In this document: positions 56,455-64,000 of the stretch, in pieces
Layout: each line of letters starts with the position of its first letter
How positions within the stretch are numbered: the stretch's first letter is position 1
NCBI RefSeq assembly: GCF_000429325.1
Contig: NZ_AUBQ01000005.1
Location: 310,001 to 374,000 of the forward strand
Direction of reading: 5' to 3'
DNA from: Fundidesulfovibrio putealis DSM 16056
Lineage (GTDB): Bacteria > Desulfobacterota > Desulfovibrionia > Desulfovibrionales > Desulfovibrionaceae
Length of the DNA: 64,000 bases
Position numbers and translations under genes: made by a program
The notes under the pieces: generated by a model
Seen by the model: only the letters and a program-made list of their open reading frames with translations
Databases searched by the model: none
Told to the model about the DNA's origin: nothing

Positions 56455-57093
56455 TTACGAGAGCCCGCCGGGGCACTCGCGCAGGGCGCGCAGTCCGGCC
56501 AGGGAGAACTGGAACACGAGTTCGCCGAGGCGCGCCACGTCGTGGGGCAGATAGGTCTTGTCCGGGTAGAGCTGGGTGATGATCTGGCGGTTCTGGGTGT
56601 GAAAAAATATCTGGCCCACGATGGACCCGGCGCACAGGCGCACGGTCTCGGGGTCGGCATCACCGATGATGCCCCGGACGACCCGCTCCAGCTGTTCCTT
56701 GATGGGGCGCATGAAGCGCTCCACCAGGGGTTGCAGGGCGGGGCTTGGGTTGGCCAGCTCCATCCAGAAGAGGTCGCTGCGTCGGGCCATGGCCGGATCG
56801 TCCGGGTAGTTCAGGCGCAGTATATTGAAGATGAACCGTTCCAGGGCCTCTTCCGGAGGCTGCCCCGGATAGAGCCCCTCTTCCATGGGGAATTGGTCGT
56901 GGCATTCGGACATGATGCGCTCCAGCGCCGCTGCGTGCAGGGCGTCCTTGGAGCCGAAGTGGTAGTTCACGGCGGCCACGTTGGCCCCGGCGCGAGCGCA
57001 GATGTCGCGCACCGTGGCCAGGACGAAGCCTTTCTCGAGGAATACCTCGATGGCGGCCTCGAGGATGCGGGTGTGGGTGTCGCTGTGGTCCAT
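56455..57093 (-). CDS. TetR-family transcriptional regulator
   Basis: 212 residues from ATG 57093. N-terminal TetR helix-turn-helix: HTRILEAAIEVFLEKGF, VRDICARAGANVAAVNYHFGSKDALH. The C-terminal ligand domain (about 85-212) includes FWMELANPSPALQPLVERF, like CerR/DUF1956-type regulators. A longer in-frame start at 57156 would place the operator inside the coding sequence and is rejected. It probably represses its own operon (adaptor and permease) and releases on binding the exported compound. Confidence 0.92.
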   Translation of the reverse strand: MDHSDTHTRILEAAIEVFLEKGFVLATVRDICARAGANVAAVNYHFGSKDALHAAALERIMSECHDQFPMEEGLYPGQPPEEALERFIFNILRLNYPDDPAMARRSDLFWMELANPSPALQPLVERFMRPIKEQLERVVRGIIGDADPETVRLCAGSIVGQIFFHTQNRQIITQLYPDKTYLPHDVARLGELVFQFSLAGLRALRECPGGLS

Positions 57094-57094
57094 G

Positions 57095-57135
57095 TTTAAG
57101 CACCGTTTCAAGCTGCGATTTAAACGGTGTTTAAA
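57095..57135. promoter_or_regulatory. TetR operator (14-bp inverted repeat)
   Basis: Arms TTTAAGCACCGTTT (57095-57108) and AAACGGTGTTTAAA (57122-57135) match at 13 of 14 positions around a 13-base spacer. It lies immediately before the tetR ATG and its right arm covers the -10 hexamer of the tetR promoter, so binding would block transcription. Confidence 0.8.
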
Positions 57136-57156
57136 TCCGGGTCTGATTTCCGTCAA
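57128..57156 (-). promoter_or_regulatory. Sigma-70 promoter of the tetR-RND operon
   Basis: On the minus strand: -35 TTGACG (57151-57156) and -10 TAAACA (57128-57133), spaced 17 bases. The -10 element overlaps the right arm of the palindromic operator. Confidence 0.7.
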
Positions 57157-57236
57157 CAGATTTATTCAGCTCGTGCGGGGGGGAGCGTTACGCCGCCGTT
57201 GGCATCCCCGGCGCGTCGGGCTATGATGCCCGCCTC

Positions 57237-58187
57237 ATGACCATCGAAACCATCTGGCACTCGACTGCCTGGCCCATACTCAAGCTGCTGGGGGCGCTCT
57301 CCTTGAGCCTCTTGGCGGCCAACCTCGTGGAAACCCTCAACTGGACACGCTTCCTGGCCCGTTTCGCCCGCCCGCTGATCCGCGCGGGCCACATGCAGGA
57401 CATCGTCGGGGCCAGCTTCTCCATGGCCTTCTTCTCGGGCATGGCCGCCAACACCATGCTCTCCGAGGCGCACCAGCAGGGCAAACTCTCCGACCGGGAG
57501 CTCATCCTGGCCAACATGTTCAACTCGCTGCCCACGTATTTTTTGCACCTGCCCACGATGATTTTCGTCACCGTGCCCTTTCTGGGGCGCGCGGCGGCGG
57601 TGTACGTGGGCATGACGCTGGGCGCGGCCATCCTGCGCACGCTGGGCATCGTGGCGGCCGGGCGGGTGCTGCTCCCCCTGCTGCCCGAGGGCTGCGTGGA
57701 GTGCCAGCTGCCCGAGCGCGGCCCCACCTGGCGCGAGGCCCTGCTCAAAAGCTGGAAGCGCTTCAAGAAGCGCATCACCAAGATCTGCCTGATCACCGTG
57801 CCCATCTATGCGGCCATGGTGGCGCTCAATTCCTGGGGTGCGTTCGCGGCGGCGGAGCGCTTCATAGCGGACAACCTGAGCTTCATGTCCTGGCTCTCGC
57901 CCAAGGCCGCGTCCATCGTGGTGTTCGGCATGGCCGCGGAGTTCACGGCCGGGCTGGCCGCCGCGGGCGCGCTTCTGAACGCCGGGGATTTGCCGCAGAA
58001 GGAGGTGGTGCTGGCGCTCCTGCTCGGCAACCTGCTCTCCACGCCCATGCGGGCCTTCCGCCACCAGTTCCCGTACTACGCGGGCATCTTCAAGCCCGCC
58101 CTGGCCATGAAGCTGATCGTGCACAACCAGAGCTTCCGCGCGGCCAGCCTGCTGGTGGTGGGCGTGGGCTACTACTTCCTGGGGTAG
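57237..58187 (+). CDS. Nucleoside-recognition (gate) domain membrane protein
   Basis: 316 residues with about eight membrane helices. It has paired Gate-type segments: FSMAFFSGMAANTMLSEAHQ and VVFGMAAEFTAGLAAAGALL, and the NSLPTYFLHLPTMIF stretch. Related to spore-maturation and nucleoside-transport gate proteins; the substrate is unknown. A Cys pair-like CVEC and basic loop (LKSWKRFKKRITK) face the cytosol. Divergent from tetR, so TetR might affect it too. Three bases before the AlkD-like gene. Confidence 0.85.
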   Translation: MTIETIWHSTAWPILKLLGALSLSLLAANLVETLNWTRFLARFARPLIRAGHMQDIVGASFSMAFFSGMAANTMLSEAHQQGKLSDRELILANMFNSLPTYFLHLPTMIFVTVPFLGRAAAVYVGMTLGAAILRTLGIVAAGRVLLPLLPEGCVECQLPERGPTWREALLKSWKRFKKRITKICLITVPIYAAMVALNSWGAFAAAERFIADNLSFMSWLSPKAASIVVFGMAAEFTAGLAAAGALLNAGDLPQKEVVLALLLGNLLSTPMRAFRHQFPYYAGIFKPALAMKLIVHNQSFRAASLLVVGVGYYFLG

Positions 58188-58189
58188 CC

Positions 58190-58843
58190 GTGACTGCGGG
58201 CGAAGTTCTGGAGAGGCTGCGGGAGCTTGGCAGCGAGCACAACCGGCAGGGCATGGCCCGCTTCGGCATCAATACGGCGCGGGCCCTGGGCGTCAGCATG
58301 GCGTCCATGCGGCCCCTGGCCCGCGAGTTTGGACGCGAGCATGAACTCGCCCAGACGCTCTGGGACACGAAGGTGCACGAGGCGCGCATCCTGGCCTGCC
58401 TGATCGACGATCCCAAAAAAGCGGGGCGCGACCAGCTGGAGCGCTGGGTGGAAGATCTCGATTCCTGGGACCTGACCGATCAGTTCTGCAACAAGCTGGC
58501 GGTGAAGACGCCGCTGGCCTGGGAACTGGCCGTGAGCTGGGCTGCTCGGGAGGAGGAGTTCGTGCGCCGGGCCGGATATTCGCTGATGGCCCAGCTGGCC
58601 GTGCACCACAAGGCCGCGCCGGACAGGGATTTTCTGCCGCTCTTGGAACTGGTCGAGGGCGCGGCGGACGACGAGCGCAATTTCGTGAAAAAGGCCGTGA
58701 ACTGGGCCTTGCGGCAGATCGGCAAGCGCAGCCCGGCCTTGAGAGTCGCCGCCGTGGAGACGGCCCGCAGGCTGGTCAAGCGGGAATCGAAGTCCGCGCG
58801 CTGGATCGCGCGGGACGCGTTACGGGAGTTGGACCCGGCCTGA
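58190..58843 (+). CDS. AlkD-like DNA alkylation repair (HEAT-repeat) protein
   Basis: 217 residues from GTG 58190, directly after the gate-protein stop. All-helical HEAT-like repeats: MARFGINTARALGVSMASMRPLAR, LWDTKVHEARILACLIDDP, WDLTDQFCNKL, NFVKKAVNWALRQIGKRSP. The W-x-T/D-x-H-E-A-R pattern is typical of AlkD-related proteins (COG4912), which excise bulky or charged alkylated bases. Enzymatic activity varies across the family. Confidence 0.9.
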   Translation: MTAGEVLERLRELGSEHNRQGMARFGINTARALGVSMASMRPLAREFGREHELAQTLWDTKVHEARILACLIDDPKKAGRDQLERWVEDLDSWDLTDQFCNKLAVKTPLAWELAVSWAAREEEFVRRAGYSLMAQLAVHHKAAPDRDFLPLLELVEGAADDERNFVKKAVNWALRQIGKRSPALRVAAVETARRLVKRESKSARWIARDALRELDPA

Positions 58844-59020
58844 AATTTGCGAGAGTTTATGGAATTTAAAAAGTGCGTCATCAATAACAATTGTTATCAA
58901 GATGGGAACGAGACGTGCGTTGGTTTTTTATGAGTAAGAATGGTATAAGATGATAATATTAAGCCGTTTTGTATGTTCACTGTTCTGTAGGGAGTATGTA
59001 AATTACATCAAAGCTTGGAA
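58844..59020. other. AT-rich intergenic edge of second island
   Basis: Composition changes sharply to AT-rich right after the AlkD-like gene. Contains a perfect 14-bp palindrome ATAACAATTGTTAT at 58884-58897. No gene, integrase fragment or clear repeat matching the other edge (60437-60588) was seen. Confidence 0.5.
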
Positions 59021-60436
59021 TTATAAGTGTGATGCAGACAATGGCTGTCTAGCGTCGATAACTATGACCTCTGTTTTGTACGGTGATAATGTTTTTATGT
59101 TTGAAATTTTTTCTTGAATCGCTTTAATGCGTTTTATGTCATCGTCATTGTAAATTATTATCATGTAAAATCCGTAAATTATATTTTCGGATTCAAGGTA
59201 CTTGGGGAGCTGCTTGGAAAATCCATTCCAGTATTTTGTGTTGTTTGCCTTTTTTAATTCAAGGAGGCATCTGTAGCTGTATCCTTGTGAGAATTTAAAA
59301 TCAACGGGGCCTCGTCCAATGTTTACTTCTTTAGAGATATCGATGTCATTTGCTTGACAGTAGTGCTTTACTATTCCAAGTAGCAGAGATTGTGCTGCAC
59401 TCTCTCTTTTCTGTGATTTGTCGTCGTTAATTAGTAGTTCCCATCCCCTGTTATTGGTGATGAAAATCTGGAAGTGATTTAATATATTGCGTACCGAAAG
59501 AATGAATTCCTGTTCGCTTGTTGTGTTGATTGTGGTTGGATTGTCTGTACAATATTGTTTGGAAGGTTTGTACCACGAGAGAATCCCGAGTCTGTCTTTC
59601 TTAAAATTGTATGGGATAGGCTTGTCACCCTCAATGAATTGAATGAAACGCTTGCGCATATCCGGGTGCTCTTGCGCAATGCGGATAATGGCTTTTTTGT
59701 CAATTTTGCTGGTGATGTCTATGTTGAGCTCGTTGCGCAGTGTCTCGCTTTCGTTGTCGAGACAATATGTCCAAAAGCTGTCAGAATTAATTGTTGGAAG
59801 ATGTCTGAGAAATGATTTGGGAGTTATAATGGTCCCATGGAAGTTATAGGGGTTGTATGGTAATTGTTCGACAGTGTCCTCCCATCCACCTCTCTCATAA
59901 TTGAAGATGCCGTGCCGAACTTTGCAGGCTTTTGTTGGAATATTATGATCTCGGCATATATCCTGTGTGTATTTTATAAAATATGGCTTCAAAATGTTTG
60001 CCGTCGCGTCGCTAATTCTGTCTTTCCCGATTCTTTCTTTAAATAGGCCGAATTCTTCAAAGTGATTGATATTTGCAAATCCTGCTTGTGTGCATTCAAG
60101 GACAGCTCCAGCGAGGATGTTGGCAAATCCTCCTGCAGATCCAGCGCCGCCGGTACCGTCAATTGTAAAGCCAAGACATAGTTCTTCAACCTCAGGGAAT
60201 GAAAGTATCTTTAAAGATTGTTTCCAAAAAGTGCTTTCAGTGTCAGATGCACGAGCAACAGTTTTGAAGGCATGTTCAAAGAATTTTATTACTTCAGCGT
60301 GGCATTTTTCGAAATATGGGTTCTGAGATTTGTAAATTAAGAATGGATCTAGGAAAAGGTTGCTGTCAATGGAAAGGACCGTGTCGAACCATTCGTATTC
60401 AAGCTCGGGAAGCTTATGGTACTCTGAAAAGAGCAT
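59021..60436 (-). CDS. Solitary PD-(D/E)XK nuclease-like protein, AT-rich, candidate defence gene
   Basis: 471 residues, strongly AT-rich compared with neighbours. The C-terminal third has the PD-(D/E)XK arrangement: Glu345 in KRESAAQSLL, VDFKF with D379, LLELKKAN with E393 and K395, and a QxxxY motif (QLPKY, Q409-Y413) as in RecB-like nucleases. The N-terminal half (EYEWFDTVLSIDSNLFLDPF; GKDRISDATANILKPYFIKY) is an unassigned domain. It is probably a DNA-cleaving restriction or phage-defence effector acquired by transfer. No methylase or partner gene is adjacent. Function inferred. Confidence 0.72.
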   Translation of the reverse strand: MLFSEYHKLPELEYEWFDTVLSIDSNLFLDPFLIYKSQNPYFEKCHAEVIKFFEHAFKTVARASDTESTFWKQSLKILSFPEVEELCLGFTIDGTGGAGSAGGFANILAGAVLECTQAGFANINHFEEFGLFKERIGKDRISDATANILKPYFIKYTQDICRDHNIPTKACKVRHGIFNYERGGWEDTVEQLPYNPYNFHGTIITPKSFLRHLPTINSDSFWTYCLDNESETLRNELNIDITSKIDKKAIIRIAQEHPDMRKRFIQFIEGDKPIPYNFKKDRLGILSWYKPSKQYCTDNPTTINTTSEQEFILSVRNILNHFQIFITNNRGWELLINDDKSQKRESAAQSLLLGIVKHYCQANDIDISKEVNIGRGPVDFKFSQGYSYRCLLELKKANNTKYWNGFSKQLPKYLESENIIYGFYMIIIYNDDDIKRIKAIQEKISNIKTLSPYKTEVIVIDARQPLSASHL

Positions 60437-60588
60437 GGCACGACCTCGTTATTGTGGATTGTACTATGGGGAAAATTTATAGGGTTTAAACTCATTTGTC
60501 AATAACATGGCGGCGATTGTCTTCGTCGATATAGATGTTTGACGGGTGGCGTGAGTTTAGTTTTGCGTTATTCAGTCTCTTGCGAGGG

Positions 60589-61257
60589 TTAGGGGGTGAC
60601 AGGGGTGCAGTCCACCAGCAGCCCCATGAGCTCCTCCGGCTTGTCGATGAACAGCTTAGCCCCGGCCTCTTCTAGGGTGTCGCGCCCGCGAAAGCCCCAC
60701 GTCACGCCGACCGGCGTCATGCCAGCGTCCAGCCCGCATTTCACGTCCATGGGCGAATCCCCCACGAACAGAAACTCTTCCGGCGTCATGCCCAGGCGTT
60801 TGGCAATGGCCAGGGCTCCTTCCGGGTCGGGCTTCCTGCGTATCGCCGCCGACTCCCCCACGATGGCCGCCCAGCGCACTCCCCCGAAGAACTGCGTCAT
60901 GTTGGCCTTGCAGAACTGCTCCGGCTTGTTGGACAGCACGCACAGGGCGATGCCCCGCCCGGACAGCGCCTTCAACAGCTGCGGGATGCCGGGATAGGGC
61001 TTGGTCTTGCGGTCCAGGTGTTTGGCGTATTCCTCGCGCATGCGCGCAAGCACCCTGGGGTAGGCGTCCATGTGCTCCGGGGGCATGGCCCGCTGCACCA
61101 GCATGGCCACGCCGTCACCCACGAACTGCTTGTAGCTCTCCACGGGATGCGCCGGGTAGCCGAAGGCCTTGAGCGTGGCGTTGCCCGCGTCGGCCAGGTC
61201 TTCCAGGGTGTTCAAGAGGGTCCCGTCCAGATCGAAGATGACGGCGCGCACGGACAT
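60589..61257 (-). CDS. HAD-superfamily hydrolase (phosphoglycolate phosphatase-like)
   Basis: 222 residues from ATG 61257 (AAGGAG 6 bases upstream). HAD motifs: I, AVIFDLDGTLLNT; II, LCVLSNKP; III and IV, RKPDPEGAL and FVGDSPMDVKCGLDAGM. The cap region is alpha-helical as in Gph. Likely removes phosphate from phosphoglycolate or a similar sugar phosphate. The substrate cannot be fixed from sequence. Confidence 0.92.
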   Translation of the reverse strand: MSVRAVIFDLDGTLLNTLEDLADAGNATLKAFGYPAHPVESYKQFVGDGVAMLVQRAMPPEHMDAYPRVLARMREEYAKHLDRKTKPYPGIPQLLKALSGRGIALCVLSNKPEQFCKANMTQFFGGVRWAAIVGESAAIRRKPDPEGALAIAKRLGMTPEEFLFVGDSPMDVKCGLDAGMTPVGVTWGFRGRDTLEEAGAKLFIDKPEELMGLLVDCTPVTP

Positions 61258-61342
61258 CAGCGGCTCCTTGAGGTGTTTGCGGCCCATTCGGGGCCGGATG
61301 GCGGCTGGAGGGCGCAGGCCCGGTTGAGCGAAACCGGGGGCA

Positions 61343-61834
61343 TCAGTCCTTCCAGGTGAAGCGGAAACAGCAGCGGGGCGCGCCCGTGCCGATGGTTTCG
61401 GGGCGTTCCATGACGATGTGCGGCGAATAGGCCGTGGCGAAGGGCTCGTCGCGGCAGCAGGACACCAGCCCGACCAGCTCTTCCGGCAGGCCCATCTCCC
61501 GGTAGGTCTCCACGTAGGCGCAGCGCGTCACCTCGAAGCTCAGCTCGTCCGGGCCGCTCTGCACGTTCTCAATGGAGAGCGCCCCGGAGCCGCGCCACAG
61601 GTCCACCACGGTCTTGAAGTGGGCGAAGCTCGCCCCGCCCGGCGCGCCGAAAGCGAAGGCCCGCCCGGCCTGGGCAGCCAGGTCGCAGGCGGCGCGGCGC
61701 ACGGCTTCCAGGGCCGCGTTCTTCCCCAGGGTTTCCGCCAGGGTCAGGTACATGGCCCGGAAGATGTCGGCCTCGATGGCCCGTTGCCTGAGAAGCGTGA
61801 TGCCCACGCGCAGCTCCGTCGAAAGAATGTCCAA
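61343..61834 (-). CDS. L-2-amino-thiazoline-4-carboxylate hydrolase-family protein
   Basis: About 163 residues. It resembles the ATC hydrolase family: FEVTRCAYVETYREMGLPEELVG, VSCCRDEPFATAYSPHIVMERPETIGTG, CCFRFTWKD, with conserved Cys/Asp pattern. Bacterial members cleave a thiazoline ring in cysteine formation, but many family members are uncharacterised. The start is uncertain: 61834 is a TTG, and the frame continues upstream to the pyruvate kinase stop without a better ATG. Same strand as pyk, downstream by about 50 bases. Confidence 0.8.
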   Translation of the reverse strand: MDILSTELRVGITLLRQRAIEADIFRAMYLTLAETLGKNAALEAVRRAACDLAAQAGRAFAFGAPGGASFAHFKTVVDLWRGSGALSIENVQSGPDELSFEVTRCAYVETYREMGLPEELVGLVSCCRDEPFATAYSPHIVMERPETIGTGAPRCCFRFTWKD

Positions 61835-61887
61835 AAGCCCGTCCCGGCGCGCTCCGGAAACGTCCGGGAGGGGCGCAATCGTTTTGC

Positions 61888-63312
61888 CTATTTATAATAG
61901 AGCTTGATCTGGTTGGTGAAGCGCTCGGTCTGGCCGGGCGTGGGCTGCCCGGCGGTGATCACCACGGATTCGCCCGCGTCGAATTCGGGCGACTGCGCCA
62001 CGAAGTGCTCGGCGCGCTTCATGTGGCTCTCGTCCGTGACCGGGATCAGGCGCGGGGTGACGCCCCAGACGAAGTTCATGTGGTGGATGACGCGCTCGTC
62101 CGGGGTCAGGGCGTAGATGGGCAGGTTCGGCCTGCGCGACGAGATGAGGCGCGCCGTGGCGCCGGAGAGCGAGTGGCTCACCAGGGCCCTGGACTCGGCG
62201 TTGTCCGCCAGGATGCAGGCGGAGTAGGCCAGGTACTTGGCCGGGTTCTTTTCCTTCTTGGGGGCGTAGGGGCCGTCGAGGCGTTCCAGGTAGTAGCTCA
62301 CGGCGTTGGAGGAGATTTCGCGCATGTAGGACACGGCCTCCACCGGGAAATCGCCCACGGCGGTCTCCTCGGAGAGCATCACGCAGTCTGCCCCGTCCAT
62401 GATGGCGTTGGCCACGTCGGTGGATTCGGCCCTGGTGGGGATGGGGTTCTTCACCATGGAGAGGAGCATCTGGGTGGCCACGATGGCCGGTTTCTGCGCG
62501 TGGCGACAGGCCCGGATGATCTTCTTCTGGATGATGGGCAGCATGGCAATGGGACATTCGGTGCCCAGGTCGCCGCGCGCCACCATGACCACGTCGGTCA
62601 GGGCCAGGATCTCGTCCAGATGGTCCACGGCGTTCTGGCGCTCGAGCTTGGCCACGACCGGAATCCACACGTCGTGCTTCTTGATCTCGCCCTTGATGTG
62701 GCGGATGTCGTCGGCGTTCTGCACGAAGGAGATGGCCACGGCGTTCAGCCCGATGTCCAGGCCCTCGTGCAGGTCCTTGATGTCCTTCTCGGTGAGGGCG
62801 GGCAGGGCGTGGTGCTTGCCGGGAAAGGCTATGCCCTTGCGCGAGGACAGCATGCCGGCGTTGTGGGCCTGCATCTCGAAGAGCCGGTCGGACTTCACGG
62901 TGCGGGTCACGGTGAATTGCAGCATGCCGTCGGAGAGGTTCACGGGCATGCCCGGAGCGAGTCCGGACAAGAGGCCCGGCACGTCCAGCGGCACGAAGGT
63001 CCGGTCGCCCAGGTCGCCGGGGACTTCGTCCGGCAGGCCCAGCAGCAGTATCTCTCCCTTGTCCACCTGCCTGGGGGCGTTGGCGATCTCGCCGATGCGG
63101 GTCTTGGGGCCGCACAGGTCGCCAAGCGCGGTGAGCGGGCGCCCGATCTCGGACTCCACGTCGCGGATGATCTTTATGATCGGCTCGAAGTCCGCAGCCA
63201 CGGAGTGGGAGAAGTTGAGCCGGAAAATGGAGGCTCCGGCCAGGGCCAGGGCCTTTATGGACTCGCGCGACATGGATGCGGGGCCTAACGTGGCGATGAT
63301 CTTGGTGGTCAT
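61888..63312 (-). CDS. pyk: Pyruvate kinase
   Basis: 474 residues from ATG 63312 (GGAG 6 bases upstream). TKIIATLGPAS start, SIFRLNFSH, active-site regions VVAKLERQNAVDHLDEIL and MVARGDLGTE, VATQMLLSMVKNPIPTRAE, MLSEETAVGDFP. Transfers phosphate from phosphoenolpyruvate to ADP, giving pyruvate and ATP in glycolysis. The longer upstream frame is not supported. Divergent from the aminotransferase gene. Confidence 0.96.
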   Translation of the reverse strand: MTTKIIATLGPASMSRESIKALALAGASIFRLNFSHSVAADFEPIIKIIRDVESEIGRPLTALGDLCGPKTRIGEIANAPRQVDKGEILLLGLPDEVPGDLGDRTFVPLDVPGLLSGLAPGMPVNLSDGMLQFTVTRTVKSDRLFEMQAHNAGMLSSRKGIAFPGKHHALPALTEKDIKDLHEGLDIGLNAVAISFVQNADDIRHIKGEIKKHDVWIPVVAKLERQNAVDHLDEILALTDVVMVARGDLGTECPIAMLPIIQKKIIRACRHAQKPAIVATQMLLSMVKNPIPTRAESTDVANAIMDGADCVMLSEETAVGDFPVEAVSYMREISSNAVSYYLERLDGPYAPKKEKNPAKYLAYSACILADNAESRALVSHSLSGATARLISSRRPNLPIYALTPDERVIHHMNFVWGVTPRLIPVTDESHMKRAEHFVAQSPEFDAGESVVITAGQPTPGQTERFTNQIKLYYK

Positions 63313-63454
63313 GGGGTTCTCCGGGAGAGGGTTCGGCGTCATGTATACCGGATCGGGTTGTGGTTGTGTATCAAAAAAACGCTTTTGGGACGGGGCACAA
63401 AGGGATGCGCTCCGCCGGGCTTTTGTGTAAAACCCGGTCAGCGAGGACCAGTCA

Positions 63455-64000
63455 ATGCTGAACAAAATGAGGCTTCTCACCCCCGGCCCCACGCCGCTGC
63501 CCGAAGAGGTGCGCCTGGCCATGGCCCGGGACATGATCCATCACCGCAAGGCGGAATTCCTGCCCGTGATGCAGGATGTGCGCGCCGGGCTGAAATATCT
63601 CTTCCAGACCTCCCAGGAGGTCATGCCCCTGTCGTGCTCCGGCACCGGGGCCATGGCCGCCGCCGTCACCAACCTGTTCTCCCCCGGCGAGAAGATCCTG
63701 TGCGTCGAGGGCGGCAAGTTCGGCGAGCGCTGGGGCGAAATCTGCGACATGCACGGCCAGATTCCCGTGCGCATGCCCGTGGAATGGGGCCAGGCGGTAG
63801 ATCCGCAGGCCGTGCGGGCCATCCTGGACGCCGATCCCTCCATCACGGGCGTGTGCGTTCAGGCCTCCGAGACCTCCACGGGCGTTCTGCACCCCGTGAA
63901 GGAGCTGGCCAAGATCACCAAGGGGCGCGACGTCCTCCTGGTGGTGGACGGCATCTCCGCCGTTGGCATCTCGCCCTGCCCCATGGACGCCTGGGAGCTG
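63455..64000 (+). CDS. Class V aminotransferase (alanine-glyoxylate/serine-type), 3' truncated
   Basis: 182 residues visible; the gene runs off the right edge. GAGGA lies 7 bases before the ATG. Starts MLNKMRLLTPGPTPLPEEVR, with IHHRKAEF, SGTGAMAAAVTNLF and VVDGISAVGI, where the Asp contacts the PLP pyridine nitrogen. The PLP-binding Lys would lie outside the window. Family members use alanine, serine or phosphoserine-like donors with glyoxylate or pyruvate. Confidence 0.93.
   Translation, partial: MLNKMRLLTPGPTPLPEEVRLAMARDMIHHRKAEFLPVMQDVRAGLKYLFQTSQEVMPLSCSGTGAMAAAVTNLFSPGEKILCVEGGKFGERWGEICDMHGQIPVRMPVEWGQAVDPQAVRAILDADPSITGVCVQASETSTGVLHPVKELAKITKGRDVLLVVDGISAVGISPCPMDAWEL

Noticed and set aside
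53083-57099. Very long plus-strand open frame (over 1300 codons) opposite the RND operon
   Set aside because: It is antisense to recognised permease, adaptor and TetR genes, is rich in His, Gly and Gln as expected for the complement of GC-rich coding DNA, and matches no family.

Overview
The window is a chromosomal segment of a GC-rich, Gram-negative, motile anaerobe. A sulfate reducer of the Desulfovibrionales is the best fit. Support comes from a complete six-subunit Ech-type energy-converting [NiFe] hydrogenase operon (echABCDEF), a large type IV pilus (MSHA/PilMNOPQ-like) locus with sigma-54 control, many chemosensory and c-di-GMP-linked proteins, and intergenic repeats of a kind I associate with Desulfovibrio genomes. 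The placement is an inference from gene content; there is no rRNA or tRNA in the window to confirm it.

Layout. 1-5.9 kb: a 5'-truncated diadenylate-cyclase-domain protein, an M23 peptidase, a small lipoprotein, a YgjP-type metalloprotease and a chemoreceptor. 5.9-10 kb: a PocR-PAS hybrid histidine kinase, a prepilin peptidase and a lytic transglycosylase. 10.1-34 kb: the pilus locus. On the minus strand lie a PilM-PilN fusion, PilO, PilP, a secretin, an ExeA/MshM-type ATPase with a C-terminal AMIN domain, a PilC/GspF platform protein, a membrane-anchored sigma-54 activator, a GT-C-like TPR membrane protein, a major-pilin-like gene behind a good sigma-54 promoter, and four minor pilin or pseudopilin genes, the last carrying a lectin-like domain. 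On the plus strand are PilT and PilU-like retraction ATPases followed by a degenerate receiver-like protein and a membrane AlbA_2 protein; a GspE/PilB assembly ATPase faces them, and an EAL-HDOD protein follows. 34-36.6 kb: a small secreted protein, a FemAB/GNAT-like protein and a TPR protein. 36.8-41.9 kb: the ech operon. 42.4-45.2 kb: a periplasmic adaptor, a PilZ protein and MotA. 45.7-47.8 kb: groESL with a promoter, a CIRCE operator and a terminator.

47.8-49.8 kb is an AT-rich two-gene cassette (HD phosphohydrolase plus a YwgA/Panacea-like protein) lying between two nearly identical copies of the groEL terminator region. It is the best candidate in the window for a recently acquired defence or toxin-antitoxin-like module. 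50-57 kb: a secreted cyclophilin, a DUF3124 protein, and a TetR-controlled RND efflux operon containing a 108-bp tandem repeat. 57.2-58.8 kb: a nucleoside-recognition membrane protein and an AlkD-like HEAT protein. 59.0-60.4 kb is a second AT-rich island, a solitary gene with PD-(D/E)XK nuclease motifs. 60.6-64 kb: an HAD phosphatase, an ATC-hydrolase-family protein, pyruvate kinase and the start of a class V aminotransferase.

The pilus genes form one functional set: pre-pilins are cleaved by the prepilin peptidase, assembled by GspE/PilB on the PilC platform, passed through the secretin aligned by PilMNOP, and retracted by PilT/PilU. The sigma-54 activator encoded in the same locus is the obvious candidate regulator of the pilin promoter.
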